Shown piece by piece: positions 11,928 to 23,400 of a stretch of 64,000 bases of DNA (its first letter is position 1; each line of letters starts with the position of its first letter). The notes beneath the pieces are model-generated. The model searched no databases and was not told where the DNA came from. It saw nothing but the letters and a program-made list of their open reading frames with translations. The position numbers and the translations under genes are program-made. The stretch is from the NCBI RefSeq assembly GCF_000204055.1, contig NW_006768777.1:296936-360935 (forward strand), in the 5' to 3' direction. This DNA comes from Melampsora larici-populina 98AG31. Taxonomy: Eukaryota > Basidiomycota > Pucciniomycetes > Pucciniales > Melampsoraceae.

Positions 11928-12671
11928 ATGAGTAGTCACAACCGTTTCAATTTCTTCCGTCGTGATCGTCCTTCCCCCTCTAGAGACTCTGATTCTTCTT
12001 TCGCTTGTCGCGGTCTCTACGAACACCCTCCTTCTCAATGGCGATCTCACCCAGCTCGATCTTCTAACTCGGGGGAGTCCTTTGCCTGCCGTGGTATTGC
12101 TTACAACGAAGAAGACTTAGAGGTATCTCGTTCTCCATTACACCCTTCTCAAGCTAACCGTCCTCGTCAGAATGCTTTCTATGATGATTACTATGCTTCT
12201 CCTTCCGCTACTGCTCATCAGAATATCGCTTATTACACTGTCCCTCAGGGTGTTCCTTTCACTTCTCAATCCAATTCCATGGAGTCTGATCAATCATTCT
12301 GTAGACGATCCCGAAGACGTGATGGAGTCTTGTTGGAAAATGGTCTTCCTCCTCCTCCTCGACGTCGTGATGCAGTTTTATTTGAGAATGGTTACCGCCC
12401 TACTCACCATCATCAGGTTGATCAAACTCTTTCAAGAAGACAACCTCAGACCATCACTCGAAATCTTCAATCATCACTTCAATCAAGATATCGGGAAGAG
12501 GCTTCTGGAAATCAAAGATATGGAAGAGGTGCGATTGATTATAATGCTTATGTAGATTCTGATGAGGAAGGAAATATGTTAGGAAATCATGCTTTAAATC
12601 ATCAAACTTCCTCTTCTTATAGACGCCCTCCTCCCTCTAACTACCCTTCTTCTAGTCACCGATATCGTTGA
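11928..12671 (+). CDS. orphan Arg/Ser/Pro-rich protein with SFACRG repeats
   Basis: Intronless 247-residue ORF beginning MSSHNRFNFFRRDRPSP. I recognise no family. It is low in complexity and hydrophilic, with no signal peptide or membrane span, and is probably disordered. Two internal motif pairs stand out: SSFACRGLY (about residues 24-32) with ESFACRGIAY (about 50-59), and RRRDGVLLENG with RRRDAVLFENG (about 130-155). A third, weaker QSFCRR copy lies between the pairs. The ATG follows a long pyrimidine-rich leader, and codons use many C/T-ending forms unlike the AT-rich flanks, which supports a real expressed gene. An RNA-associated or cortical scaffold role would be guesswork. Confidence 0.7.
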   Translation: MSSHNRFNFFRRDRPSPSRDSDSSFACRGLYEHPPSQWRSHPARSSNSGESFACRGIAYNEEDLEVSRSPLHPSQANRPRQNAFYDDYYASPSATAHQNIAYYTVPQGVPFTSQSNSMESDQSFCRRSRRRDGVLLENGLPPPPRRRDAVLFENGYRPTHHHQVDQTLSRRQPQTITRNLQSSLQSRYREEASGNQRYGRGAIDYNAYVDSDEEGNMLGNHALNHQTSSSYRRPPPSNYPSSSHRYR

Positions 12672-15129
12672 AGGAGTATTTCAGGATAAATATGGTTATT
12701 GATCTTATTATTATTACTATAGCTTTTAATGTTAGTTTTAGTTTGGGATTCTTGATACACGGTTAGATTGGTTTTCATTGTAGGGGCTTTTTTTCACAAC
12801 TTTAGGTTTTTTAGTAGTGTTCGTCTCATCAGTTTGAATCATATCACAGCTTGGACAATTATCACCTTTTCCATCTTATTGGATCTGCCATTTCAACTTC
12901 CTTCTTTCTAGTGGTTGATGTTCTCCAAGGTTCAATTTGGATACTCTTGGTGCAAGCTCCTATTCTTATTATCATCATTACTGTTAGAAATTATAGTCCT
13001 TAATGTTCTTTATAAGACCTTGTTATACTTGTTTGAAATGCGGGCTTCGGAATACACGGTTGAAATTGATTTTGCGGGATTTTCATCTAAAACCTTACTC
13101 ATTTCATTCATGTTCTTCGTATCTACGTATCTGTCGATTCTGTCCAAATCCAATAGATGTGTGTTCCTACGCCTCGCAAAGATAATTCAAACAAATTGCC
13201 AAACATACTGCTTGGCCATCCCGCTGAGCAAGGTTGGATCTTTTCCTCCTTTCTTTCCATTATCTTCTTCATATCTACTCATATGTCCATTCTCTATAAT
13301 TCCAAGAGATATGTGTGTTGATACGCTTCACAAAGAGAATCCAAATGACTTGCCAAAATATTTTTATACAAAATTGAGATCTTTGATTGCAACATTGTTG
13401 GTTTTTAGTGTGAAGAATCTTTGCATTGTATAATCTCAGCTAGATCTCCGACTGGGATCTAATCAATCTTTGGTATTGTCATGACAAACCTTCATCCCTC
13501 AAATTCTCATAGAGAGGGTCATCAACTCTCTGAGCCGTGAGTTGTGAGTTAAGAGAAAAGTGATATTTGATCAAAGATTGGAGGAGCGATAAGCACAAGA
13601 CCACAGCTACCTCAATAAAACTGACCAAGTATTTTCCAATATTCTGTATCATACCTTCAATGAGACCACATAGAACTCTGGAGCAGAGAAAGTGGATGGA
13701 TATCAAAGTGCAGTCTTGAAGAAAAAAATCCTTGGCCTGTAACACGATTGAAATGGACACAGAAAGGTTGTCATTATATAATCGGATGTACATATTATAG
13801 GGTAAATACACAAATAGCATTCTGTAGATCTCCAGAAAACATTTTCCAGAAGGCTTCATGAGCCTTCTGGTGTTTTTGGAAATCTCTGTAAATTGACTTT
13901 AGCCATCAAGTTCAACTAGCCTATATGGAGTTTTTCTTTACTTTTTCATTCTTGATTTTACACTCTTTGTTGTTTCAATGATTTTTTCCTCTTGAAAATT
14001 ATTCAAATCCTTTCTTTTATTTAAAAAATCAACTTTTCTTTGTTTCTTCAAATCTGCTCTTCTTCATTCACACCACAGGGTATTCCAAACAGTTGTTTGT
14101 CAGGAAAAACTGCCTTACCGCCAGAAGATGAGCCATTTGGTGGCCTACAGACTGTCTCCAAACAAGCTTTTTACACTGCCAATCATTGGGAAAGCTGATC
14201 ATGCAAACCTCTTTGTTCATTCCCATAGCCACACCATCCACCGCATGTGGCTCAAGGCATGAAAGTTGAAGATGATCATAAAGTTCCCAGATCAAAGAAT
14301 GGTTTCTAGGAGATCTTGTGTTGTCAAAACAAAAAACACATGGTGAGAATTATGGCAATAGAGGCAAATGTGAAAAACCAAGTTAAGTAATTCCACAATC
14401 TCCAAATTTGGTGTTCCTGGAAGAGAAATCCTTTTACACCATCTTCTGCTTCTCAAAAGACTGGTAGATGTCTTGCTAGAGTGAATGATAGTGTGATTGG
14501 CTGGTTTCTTTTGACCAGATATCAGCTAGTATACATAGTCTGATCATCCAAGATCTGGCCTGCAAAATGTTAAAATTTTGGCCAGTGTTTGGCCAGAGCT
14601 TGATATGACTACCTTTTTGGTTGGTGTATTTTAACAAAAAGTTACTCTGTGGTGTAGATTGGATTCTTTTTCTTGATAAACAAATTACTTTACTTTGAAA
14701 TCCATTCAAAAAAAATCAGATTTTTTGATTTATTAACTTGTTTTCTTTGGATTGTGTGATTTTTTTTATATTCTTGATCATTTTTTCATCAAACAAAAAA
14801 ATGTTTTTTTTTCATACATAAAATGTGAATTCATATTTAATAAAACTTCACTATCAATCTTCTAAAGAAAAAAAAAAAGAAAAAAAAACTTTTGGATCAA
14901 ATTATGAAAATTTGTAACATTATAAATAAAGAAAGAATCCCATAAATTGCAGAAACCTAGAAATTTTTTAGAATACCCAACTGACCAGAGAAAACCTTTA
15001 AAACCCAACAAAAGACAAAAAAAAATAAAAAAAAATCAGATCAAAACAAACAATCGAAAAGCAAAAAAGAAAAATCAATGATAGACCAAAAGAGACAAAG
15101 AATCAAAAGGTAAAGATCGAAAATTTAAA
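12672..15129. other. intergenic, probable old repeats
   Basis: No gene is recognised. Open frames at 12915-13433 (+), 13479-13859 (-), 14068-14295 (-) and 14476-14709 (-) are short, lack domains and are not joined by convincing introns. The 14.07-14.71 kb minus frames have some coding-like texture and may be decayed transposon pieces. The last 400 bp are very A/T-rich and lie 3' of the next minus-strand gene. Confidence 0.35.
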
Positions 15130-16291
15130 TTATTTAGAAGTCCAATTAATCGAATCCAAATCATCTAAACTAATCTGATCCTGAGTCTCTTCAATTTCAA
15201 CATTCTGAAAGGCCTGAGAAGTAAAGTTCAATCCACCAGCCGAAATTTTTCCCAAAGACTTTCTCAAGCCCGATTTTTTTGACGAGTTTAATGAAAACCT
15301 TAAAGGACTGATAGAAGTGAGATTAAAGTCATTTGAATGAGAATGTTTGATCGAATGGAATTTGTTGGTAATAGGAGTTTGGGTTTCGATTAATTCAAAG
15401 TCTTTCAAAGTTTTTGAGCAAGAGGTGGATGAGTTTTTGTTGAAGGTGATCGGACTGAATGGGTTTGTGTTGGTGAGTTTCCAGATCTCGGACATTTGAT
15501 GATTGGTTTGTTCGCTATTTAATAGGTTTGGAAATAAACTTATTAAGCTTTTGCTCATCTTACGATCAGTGCTAGTGATGGATTTAAATGGATTAGGGGT
15601 TTCTAGGTGATGTGGGGATGAGGATTTCGTTAAGGGAGTTCCAAAGATTTGATTCGAGTTTGAAAAGAAGGATTGGTTAGGTGAGACTTGATGATGTGGT
15701 AGTAAGAACGAATGTAAATCTTGGTTCAAGTTTAGTTGGATTTGATTGAAGGGTTCGGTATGATTTGATGGTGATGATGATGATGGGGATGAGAATGATG
15801 ATGGTTGTGGTGTTGATGGATTTGATTTAGATTTAGTTAATGCTAAATCTAATAAAGTGGTTTGATTTGATTGATTTGATTTCGAAAGTGAATGTGAATT
15901 AGATTGAGATGATGGATTGAAATTGAAGTTGGATTGTTTTAATTTAATAGTAGGTGGTGAAGAAGTTGAAGTGGATGATGAAGAAGAAGTTGAAGAAGTT
16001 GAGGGTTGGTGAAGTCGAGTTGAATAAAGTGTTTCGACTTGATTGAATGTATGAGTATGCCAACCATGTGAAACTTTGAGTTTAGCATAATTTAATCTCA
16101 ATTGTAAGTTATCGATCAACTATTGATGAGAAGAAAAGTTTGAGTGAGTTTGAATGAGAATGATAGTATTAGAGATGATGAAAGTGATTTACCATCTTTA
16201 ATCTTGCTTGATCAGTGTGCCTAGTTCGTTTGATCAGATTACTACTATGGTTAGTTGAGTTTTTCGATTTGATCGATGCTTGGATAGTCAT
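15130..16291 (-). CDS. probable Whi5/Nrm1-like G1/S transcriptional repressor
   Basis: Two exons, 16291-16193 and 16119-15130, join in frame to 362 residues. The only ordered-looking part is near the N-terminus, across the intron: RLKMLIDNLQLRLNYAKLK followed by VSHGWHTHTFNQVETLY. That arrangement (LxxRLxxAxxKVxxGW, then a short helix) resembles the GTB motif of the Whi5/Nrm1 family, which binds SBF/MBF or E2F-type factors. The rest is Ser/Asn/Thr/Pro-rich with many SP and TP sites (for example SPLRFS, ETQTPIT), as expected for a CDK-phosphorylated disordered repressor. The assignment rests on one motif recalled from memory. The alternative is an unrelated disordered nuclear protein. It is divergent from the next gene. 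Confidence 0.5.
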
Positions 16292-17221
16292 GATGATGGT
16301 TCTTCCAATCAATCTGTCTTCGTTCTACTACTGATGATAAACTTGAGAATGTGTTCTTGTTCTTGTTCTTGTTCTTGTTGAAAATGAAAGTGTTTCTGAA
16401 GAGATATTAAAATTTTTCAATAAGTTTCAAGTTTCAAGTTGGTTGGTTTGATTTCTTTGTTTTTTTTAGTTTCAAACACTTTTTAACCTTAATTCAATTT
16501 CAAATTATGTATGTACAACATGCCAATTCCTTTCTCTCTTACAATTTCAATTTCAAATTTATATCACACGAACCTCTGCATTCGAAATTTGTAGCCGAGG
16601 CATTGAGGGGCTCATGAGTCTGACTTTTCTTGTGGACAAGCATATCGGGCTTTTGGTGGGAGGACTTTATGGTCATATTTGATAAATTTTCTTCATTTGA
16701 TTAAATACAACACTTTTTCTTACCCAACTATGTATAGTCTATGTTGGATGTCAGCTTGTTCAGGATCTTTTTTCCTTTCCCTTTTATGTACATACTTTTA
16801 TTCATCTTCCCAAACAAAAAAATTCATTGAGCTCAAAATGACGTCTAGTCAGACTCTTGAGTTTGATTTGTCTTTTGATCTCCTGCAGCTTCTTCATGTG
16901 TTCAAGTCGAAATGATCATCAGGCAGGGCTCATAATTTGAAATGGTGCTGACTCTGAGGCTGTCCCGTCCGGTGGGCCATGAAACTGCGGAGGTTGTTTC
17001 GGGGCTCAAGTTTCGGCTGCGATCGAAGTGAAGTTTCAGTCGCCGGTGGTCGGGAATTTTGGATTCGGAAATTGTAGCTCAACATCAAACCCTTCAAAAC
17101 AAATTACACACAAAGTTCCTTTACCAAAATTCTTAACATCGTTTGAAAGAACCATCTCGTGGACTATTGAAGAATCGTGTGACTCAAGCCAGCCTATATA
17201 CACACAAGATACCCCGTCAAA
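16292..17221. promoter_or_regulatory. divergent intergenic region
   Basis: 930 bp shared by the minus-strand Whi5/Nrm1-like gene and the plus-strand proline gene, so both promoters must lie here. A (TTGTTC)n run lies at about 16355-16380. GC content rises at 16920-17060, just upstream of the proline gene. I see no gene in it; the ORFs at 16679 and 17028 are incidental. Confidence 0.45.
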
Positions 17222-18485
17222 ATGCCTTATACACTTTGTGTTCTAGGTCAGCTTCACTCAGAGTCAATGTGATTTCCTAAAATCAAGTTGACTGAAACTT
17301 TATGCTCTGTGATCAATTTATCTTCAGGATGTGGAACTATGGGTATAGCTATTGTTTCTGGTGTACTTGAATCCCTACATCAAGTTGATTCGATCACCAA
17401 ATCATCAAGTTCATCAGGAGATTCGACTCCGATTCCATCTGAAGATCCTGATACTAAACCTCATAGATTTATCACTTGTGTCACACGTTCTGAATCGGCT
17501 AAAAAACTTAAGAAACAATGGCAAAGTCTGGGTCATGAGGATGTAGAAGTTCGAATCAATGAAAACGTTAAAAGTATTCAAGAATCGGATGTGGTCTTAT
17601 TATCGTTTGTCTATTTCGATTCATATAGAATTTTTGAAGTCATCATCAAGTGTTCTTTTTAACTGATCAGTCGTATTTGATAGATAGATGTAAACCTCAA
17701 GTCGCACAAGATATACTTGCAGCCGAAGGCATGCGTGAAGCATGCGCCAATAAACTTTTCATCTCTATTCTCGCGGGCACTACGATCTCGATGCTAAAGT
17801 CATGGCTTCCTGAAAGCGCAAGTGTGGTTCGGGCGATGCCTAACACGCCGTGTCAGGTGTGTGTGATCAGCTTCTCTTCCCAAACTGCTATTCCAAGCCT
17901 TACCTCACAATCATAGTCATATCTTTGACGCGTTGACGGACAATCCCTTGGAATACAGATTCGAGAAGGGATGACAGTCTTATCGTCTCTTCCGCCTAAT
18001 GATCCTCAATCACATCGAACTCGTAACATTCTTTTATCACTCTTCACTCCAATCGGTCGATGTAGATTCCTTGATGAGAAACATTTTGATGCTTGTACCG
18101 CTGTTTCGGGTTCTGGGCCGGCCTTTTCCCTGGTCATTCTCGAAGCAATTGCTGATGGAGGAGTGATGATGGGTTTACCACGATCCGAAGCCCTTGAACT
18201 AGCAGCTCAAAGTGAGTTTTGATCTCATGGTCCAGAAAAACATCATCCTAATTGATGTTTGAATACGTTTTAGCTATGCAAGGTGCTGCTCGGATGGTAC
18301 TTCAAACAGGTCGACATCCAGCTGCACTCAAAGATAGTGTTACCACCCCTGCGGGTTGCACAATAGCTGGGCTTCTGGCTCTTGAAGACGGAAAAGTCAG
18401 GAGTACGATTGCTCGTGCTATCCAGACAGCTACTTTACATGCTAGTGGCTTAGGAAAATCTGTACCGAAGCCCACAGCTGATTGA
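17222..18485 (+). CDS. PRO3: pyrroline-5-carboxylate reductase
   Basis: Last step of proline synthesis: NAD(P)H-dependent reduction of pyrroline-5-carboxylate, normally in the cytosol. Five exons: 17222-17246, 17328-17604, 17688-17856, 17959-18211 and 18274-18485. They join in frame to 311 residues, a typical length. The Rossmann motif VLGCGTMGIAIVSG spans the first intron. Later signatures are CKPQVAQDIL, ISILAGTTISML, VRAMPNTPCQ, AVSGSGPAF and DSVTTPAGCTIAGLLALEDGKVR, the last being the C-terminal P5CR signature that starts with a TPAG core. Intron 2 uses a GTTTGT donor. The start is fixed because the Rossmann glycine motif begins within ten residues of it. The end lies 595 bp from a retrotransposon LTR. 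Confidence 0.95.
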
Positions 18486-19079
18486 GGACCAATTCATATA
18501 CTATATCAATTGTTCCTTTATCAGGCTTATAGTATCTTGGTCCGTTTGCTTTTCTCTTCTATGTTGACCTGGTTTTTTGTAATGGATTGCAAAACTAAGA
18601 TATCCATTTGAATACCCAAGATAACTTCATTGCCTAGAACACCATATGGATTTCATGAAGTGTAATTCAAGGAATGACAGGGAAACTAGCAAGACATCAC
18701 CTCCATTGGTATTGATTATTAAGATCGTCAGACAAGTGATGTGAAATCATTTTGCCTTGAAATGACAAAAAACCTAATAAGCGTAAACTGAACAACATCC
18801 ATAGCAATCAAATTCCATAACTATTTTTCAGAGAAGACTGAATGATCAGAGTCAATAAAAATAATGTTGAAATGTTCACCCAGAAAACTTGTGACTTTCC
18901 ATGTTACTAGGACCAGAATAGCTCAGCAGCAATGGATTTCATAGTCCTTTCCCTTCTCTCTTTTGTATGGGTCTCTTACTTGGGACATGGATTATGGCTC
19001 ATCACACTTCAAGTAAGAATCTAACATTGAGTATTATATTTCATATCATCTCATGTACACACAAGTATTGTGTGTATGT
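18486..19079. other. intergenic between proline gene and retrotransposon
   Basis: About 600 bp with no gene. It holds the 3' UTR of the proline gene and ends in TATGT (19075-19079), the left copy of the retrotransposon's target-site duplication. Confidence 0.6.
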
Positions 19080-19712
19080 TGTAAAGGACCTATTTAGTCC
19101 TCACTGCTTTCTAACTTTATCTATTGAACGGAGCGGGCTGAGGGAACTGAGAATCACTATTCGTGGTCTCGACTGATTTTTCTAGAACCAATGTATGAAT
19201 TTAATTATAGGTCTAACTCCAAAAGGATGTAATCTTAGATCAGTCTAGATTCCCTGAGAACGGGTACAATTATTAGATTGAAAGAAGGAAATATAATAAG
19301 TGAAATGTATGTTTGCTCACCTAACTCCAAAAGGATGTAATCTTAGATCCGTCTAGATTCCCTGAGGAGTTACAGCCGTTGTATTATCTACTGGCAGATT
19401 TTTGAAAAGTTGTGTCGTCGCCAGATTTAACTTTTGAAGTCAAAAACTCGAAAATTATGTCACTCTCAGACTAACTCAATTGTTCTTGTGCTAGATCTGA
19501 CCAATGGGCAGTAAAGTTATCAGTCTCAAAAGGGTTTTTTGGAGTTTTTGACCTCTACATCAAATCTGGCGACAACACAATGATCTAAAAATCTGCCAAT
19601 AGATCTTACAATGGCTGTAGTATCTACGAGACGAGTTGAGATGAAAAAGGTCGAGTGATTACGTATAAGGCTAAGGTAATGATATGCTTGTAATGGAGTC
19701 TACGACATTACA
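19080..19712 (-). repeat. 3' LTR of the Gypsy element, with MITE inside
   Basis: This is the downstream LTR in the element's direction. It is identical in layout to 25204-25589, apart from a 245-bp MITE at 19373-19617 plus its TA duplication. Within each LTR the block 'ctaactccaaaaggatgtaa' occurs twice about 120 bp apart, an internal direct repeat. Scattered differences between the LTRs (for example 'attcgtgg' against 'atttgtga') are consistent with a young insertion. Confidence 0.95.
19373..19617. mobile_element. 245-bp Tc1/mariner-type MITE nested in the 3' LTR
   Basis: A near-palindrome whose ends read CAGCC...GGCTG, flanked by TA on both sides (19371-19372 and 19618-19619). The empty site is seen directly in the other LTR ('gaggagttagtatct'), where one TA remains. 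The outer 57 bp of each arm match at most positions (shared blocks GGCAGATTTTT and GTCGCCAGATTT), and the pairing continues inward through GTCAAAAACTC, so the whole element can fold. No coding capacity. A TA target is characteristic of Tc1/mariner elements. Confidence 0.93.
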
Positions 19713-19724
19713 TTCTCCCCTCCT
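19713..19724 (-). other. polypurine tract of the Gypsy element
   Basis: On the minus strand, AGGAGGGGAGAA directly abuts the 3' LTR (which begins TG), the standard position of the plus-strand primer for reverse transcription. I did not find a clear tRNA-complementary primer site next to the 5' LTR (just below 25204); that region is a pyrimidine run followed by CTCGAACC, so the priming mode is unresolved. Confidence 0.75.
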
Positions 19725-20092
19725 ATAGAAAAGGCTTGAGTGCCGAGGTGCGAGAGCCGTTATGAGAGAAATCAAGAAAAAAGGAAAGAGAAACAGAAAC
19801 AACTGAGAAAAAAAAATTGAGAGGTGCCTTGATTGAAATTAAAAAAAAGGTCAAGAGAACAAAAGAGAAAAAAAAAGAAACAGAAGAAAAAAAAGAGAGA
19901 AGGTAGAGAAATCATGTCTCAAAAGGTAGAAAAGGAATCCGGTCTTTGATGTCCAGTCGTGCCTGTGATGTTCGTAAGTCGATGGTCTGTTGAAAGGAGG
20001 AAAAGGTCCCGTTCGACGCTCACATAGTGGCCAAGGTAATGATTTCGAAAACAACGGCGTAGAAGCCCGGCGGTGCATACTAAGAGAGAAAC

Positions 20093-20488
20093 TTACTTTT
20101 GGACACAGGGTCCTAACCCGTCGTTCTCCACGAAAAGTTTCAGCTTTGAGACATTGAAAACGGTGTGTCTTTTATCCCCAATTGGCAAGTCGAGTCTGAT
20201 GCTTTGACCATCATTGAAGGTTTCTAGGACCTTATATGGTCCTTCGTAACGCTCTTTGAGCTTATCCACCCCCCCTGAGTGCCTGCCTCGCCAGTCCCCG
20301 GAGTCTAGCAGAGCCCAATCATTTGCTTCAATCTTGATATCGGTGTGGCGTTTGTTGTGCTGTACCGCTTGTTGTACCCGGCTTGTCCATAAGTTGTCGC
20401 GAATCTGAGCCCAGGTCTCTTCTCGTTGGCGGAGCCACGTCTCGAGCGCTACTGGGGAGTCATCCATGGACCCGGTCGTGGGAAACAA
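20093..20488 (-). pseudogene. C-terminal part of Gypsy polyprotein after second TGA
   Basis: 131 codons in the same frame as pol, separated from it only by a TGA at 20489-20491. It contains the post-integrase region found in Ty3/Gypsy elements, with GDWRGRHSGGVDKLKERYEGPYKVLE and HTVFNVSKLKLF. This is the usual SH3-like 'DKL..R..GPY.V' integrase tail. No chromodomain follows; the open frame at 19851-20078 shows no chromodomain residues. Confidence 0.85.
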
Positions 20489-23400
20489 TCATGCTGGTCT
20501 GCCGAAGACAACCTGAAAAGGCAATAAGCCGGTGGCGACGTTTGTCGCACTATTAATCGCGAATTCTACTGAGGGCAGTGCCTCCAACCACCGGGTCTGG
20601 CGTTTTGCTGTGAAGGTACGAAGGACCTGTCCGACAGTTTTATTTGTCCGTTCACTTCTCCCGTCCGCTTGAGGGTGGTATGCTGATGATCGATGGAATG
20701 AAATGTTAAGCCTTTCCACCAATCCTTTCCAGAATTTCGATGCCCACGCTTTATCTCTGTCACTGATGATTGAATCTGGTGCTCCAAAGGTACCCATCCA
20801 TGCGCCGAAGAACCTCGATGCAGTCTTTTCAGCCGTGTCTGCCTGATTTGTTGGGATGAGACGAGTGAAACCTGACAGTCGGCACGTGACGGTTAGCAGC
20901 ATATCATAATTGTTGATTTTTGGCAGTGGTCCGATAAAGTCAATCACAATGTTTGATAGAGGCTCTGTCAGAACGTTTGGTGTCCTCATGTGTCCGTTTG
21001 GTAGTGAGGTTCGGGCTTTTGTTTTCTGACACACTTCGCAGGACTTGAGGCGAAATTCCACTTCTTTGCTCATTTGCGGCCAGAAGAAGTCTAGTCGCAG
21101 GGTCGAAACTGTCTTTAGAAAGCCAAGGTGTCCAACACGTTTGTGTGCTTTGTCGATCAGGTTCAGTCTGAGGCTTTCCGAGTTGGGGATTAGAAGTTGT
21201 CTGTCAATGAAAACAAGGCCCTTGTCCACATAGCAGTCATCTCGCAGAGGTGCGCCATCTCGTACAGTCGCGCAGAATTTGTCTTCGTCATAGCCCTTGA
21301 TGACTTCTTGGGGAAAATCCTCTGACAGCGTAGTCTGTGAGAGTGCTAGGGCTGCCACTGTTTCCACTCCCACCTGCAAGTCTTCAGCATCTCGTCTTGA
21401 TAAGGCGTCGGCAACCGAGTTGTCTTCACCTTTGACATACTGAAATTGTAAGTCGAAATCGGCGAGTTGTTCTATCCATCGGGCCTGTCGTCTACTAAGA
21501 GATCGTTGTTTCATGAGGTAGGTTAGGGAGTGGTGGTTGCTCATTACATTCACCTTCATTCCTAGCAAAAGCATCTTCCATTTTTGTAGTGCGTGGATAA
21601 CCGCCAAGAGTTCCTGTTCGTGGACCGGGTAGTTTCGTTCTGCTGTGGTCATCTGTCTCGATTTGTAAGCTATAGGACTCGCGCTTTTCCATTCCTTTCC
21701 TTGGAAAAGTGCTGCTCCAAGACCTGTGCCACTCGCGTCCGTGAATAGCCACAACGGGTCTGGTGAATCAAAATCTACAGTTTTCAAGCAGGGTAAGGTT
21801 GTCATAATTCTTTTAATATTCTGAAATGCTTTCTCTTCCATCTCGCCCCACTTGAATTGTTTCTTGTCGAGCTTACTGCTGGTTAAGTGTGTCAGCTTCC
21901 CAACGTACTTTTCCAACCCAAAGATAAAATTTTTCATCCATTGTACGGTACCTAAGAACTTCCTAACCCCTTTTGATGATTTTGGTGACTCCCACGAACG
22001 AATCTTTTCAATCTTCTCTTCATCTGCACATACTCCGTTTGGTGAAATCACGTGTCCTAAAAATTTGACTTCTCTTCTAAACATTTTCGTCTTCTTTTTG
22101 CTACAATATAGGTTTGCTTTCCCGAGTCTTTCTAAAACTAACATCAAATGTTCCTTATGCTCTTCCACTGACTCTGAGAAAACTACGATATCATCCAAGT
22201 ATACGACACAGATTGTGTTGATCAGTTCTCCTAATGCCTCCTCCAGGCGACTTTGGTGAGTTGCTGGAGCATTTGTGAGTCCCATGGGCATCACACACCA
22301 TTCATATAAGCCCCATGGTGTCTTTACGGCCGTTAATGGAATGTCTGCTTCACGCATCCGGGTTTGAAAAAAAGCGTTTGTTTGATCTAATATAGAAAAA
22401 ACCTTTCCTGTCGAGACAAGCCTGACCAACTCGTCCACCTTAGGGAGCGGTGAACGGTCCCTGACAGTCATGCTGTTCAAGGTGCGGTAATCACATACCC
22501 ACCTTGGAAGTTCCAAAGGGTCCTTCTTTGGAATAATTAAACTCGGGGATGCGTATTGGCTTGACGATTTCCGAAGTCTTCCTGCATTTATGTGTTGGTC
22601 CAAGAGTTTTCGCCACACTTTCATGTGACGATGCGGGTATGGGTACTGTCGTTCATTAATCACGGTGTTCGGGTCTGTCAATACAATCTTGTGCCTCACT
22701 GTGGAGGATTGATCCTGCATCTCCTCGGGGAAGGATCCATCAGTGAATTCGCCCTGTTCCTCAGCTTCATTTGAGACTGCTGGTATATCAATTGGAAACA
22801 AGTCTTGGTACTTTTCGAAGTAATGCGTCTCCCAGTCTCTCCAATCATTAGGCACTTTCAAGGCAGTCGGTTCATTCTTTTCTTTCAAGTTTCTCTCCCA
22901 CTCCTCCCAACAATTATTCTCACGTCTCTCATTGGATGCAGCAATCAGTGTTTGTTTCGATTCTTCAACACTGTCTTTCAACTTCATTTCATGTCTGTAA
23001 TCATAAAGCGTAGCATTTGATCTTTTGCTAATAACAGCTTTCTTTGAACAGGATACAGCTAATTCATGACGAGAGAGGAAAGGCGCGCCCAGAATGATAT
23101 CATAAGAGGAACTGAGTTGCCCAATCTTCATGTAAGTGAAATCAAAACAAGAATTGGATAGGGGATGTTTGAGGGTAGCTGTCGTGAATTCTGTGAGCAT
23201 GGGAGGTTGACTGTCGGCATTGAGAGCGAGTCCTACGATCGTTGGTCGCACCAGCTTTCTTCGTTTCAATCCTAATGAGTCAACCATCTTCTCCAAAATG
23301 AGATTTGTTTCAGAACCTGCATCGGCCAGTGCACGGATTGGGAGTCCATTACAGGTTAGTTGTAGTATAACCACCGGTTGAGATATGGGTTGGTCCACAT

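Noticed and set aside
19851..20078. Possible chromodomain after the Gypsy integrase
   Set aside because: The frame lacks the aromatic cage and the 'YLVKWKG'-type core, and it lies beyond the polyprotein's TAA.
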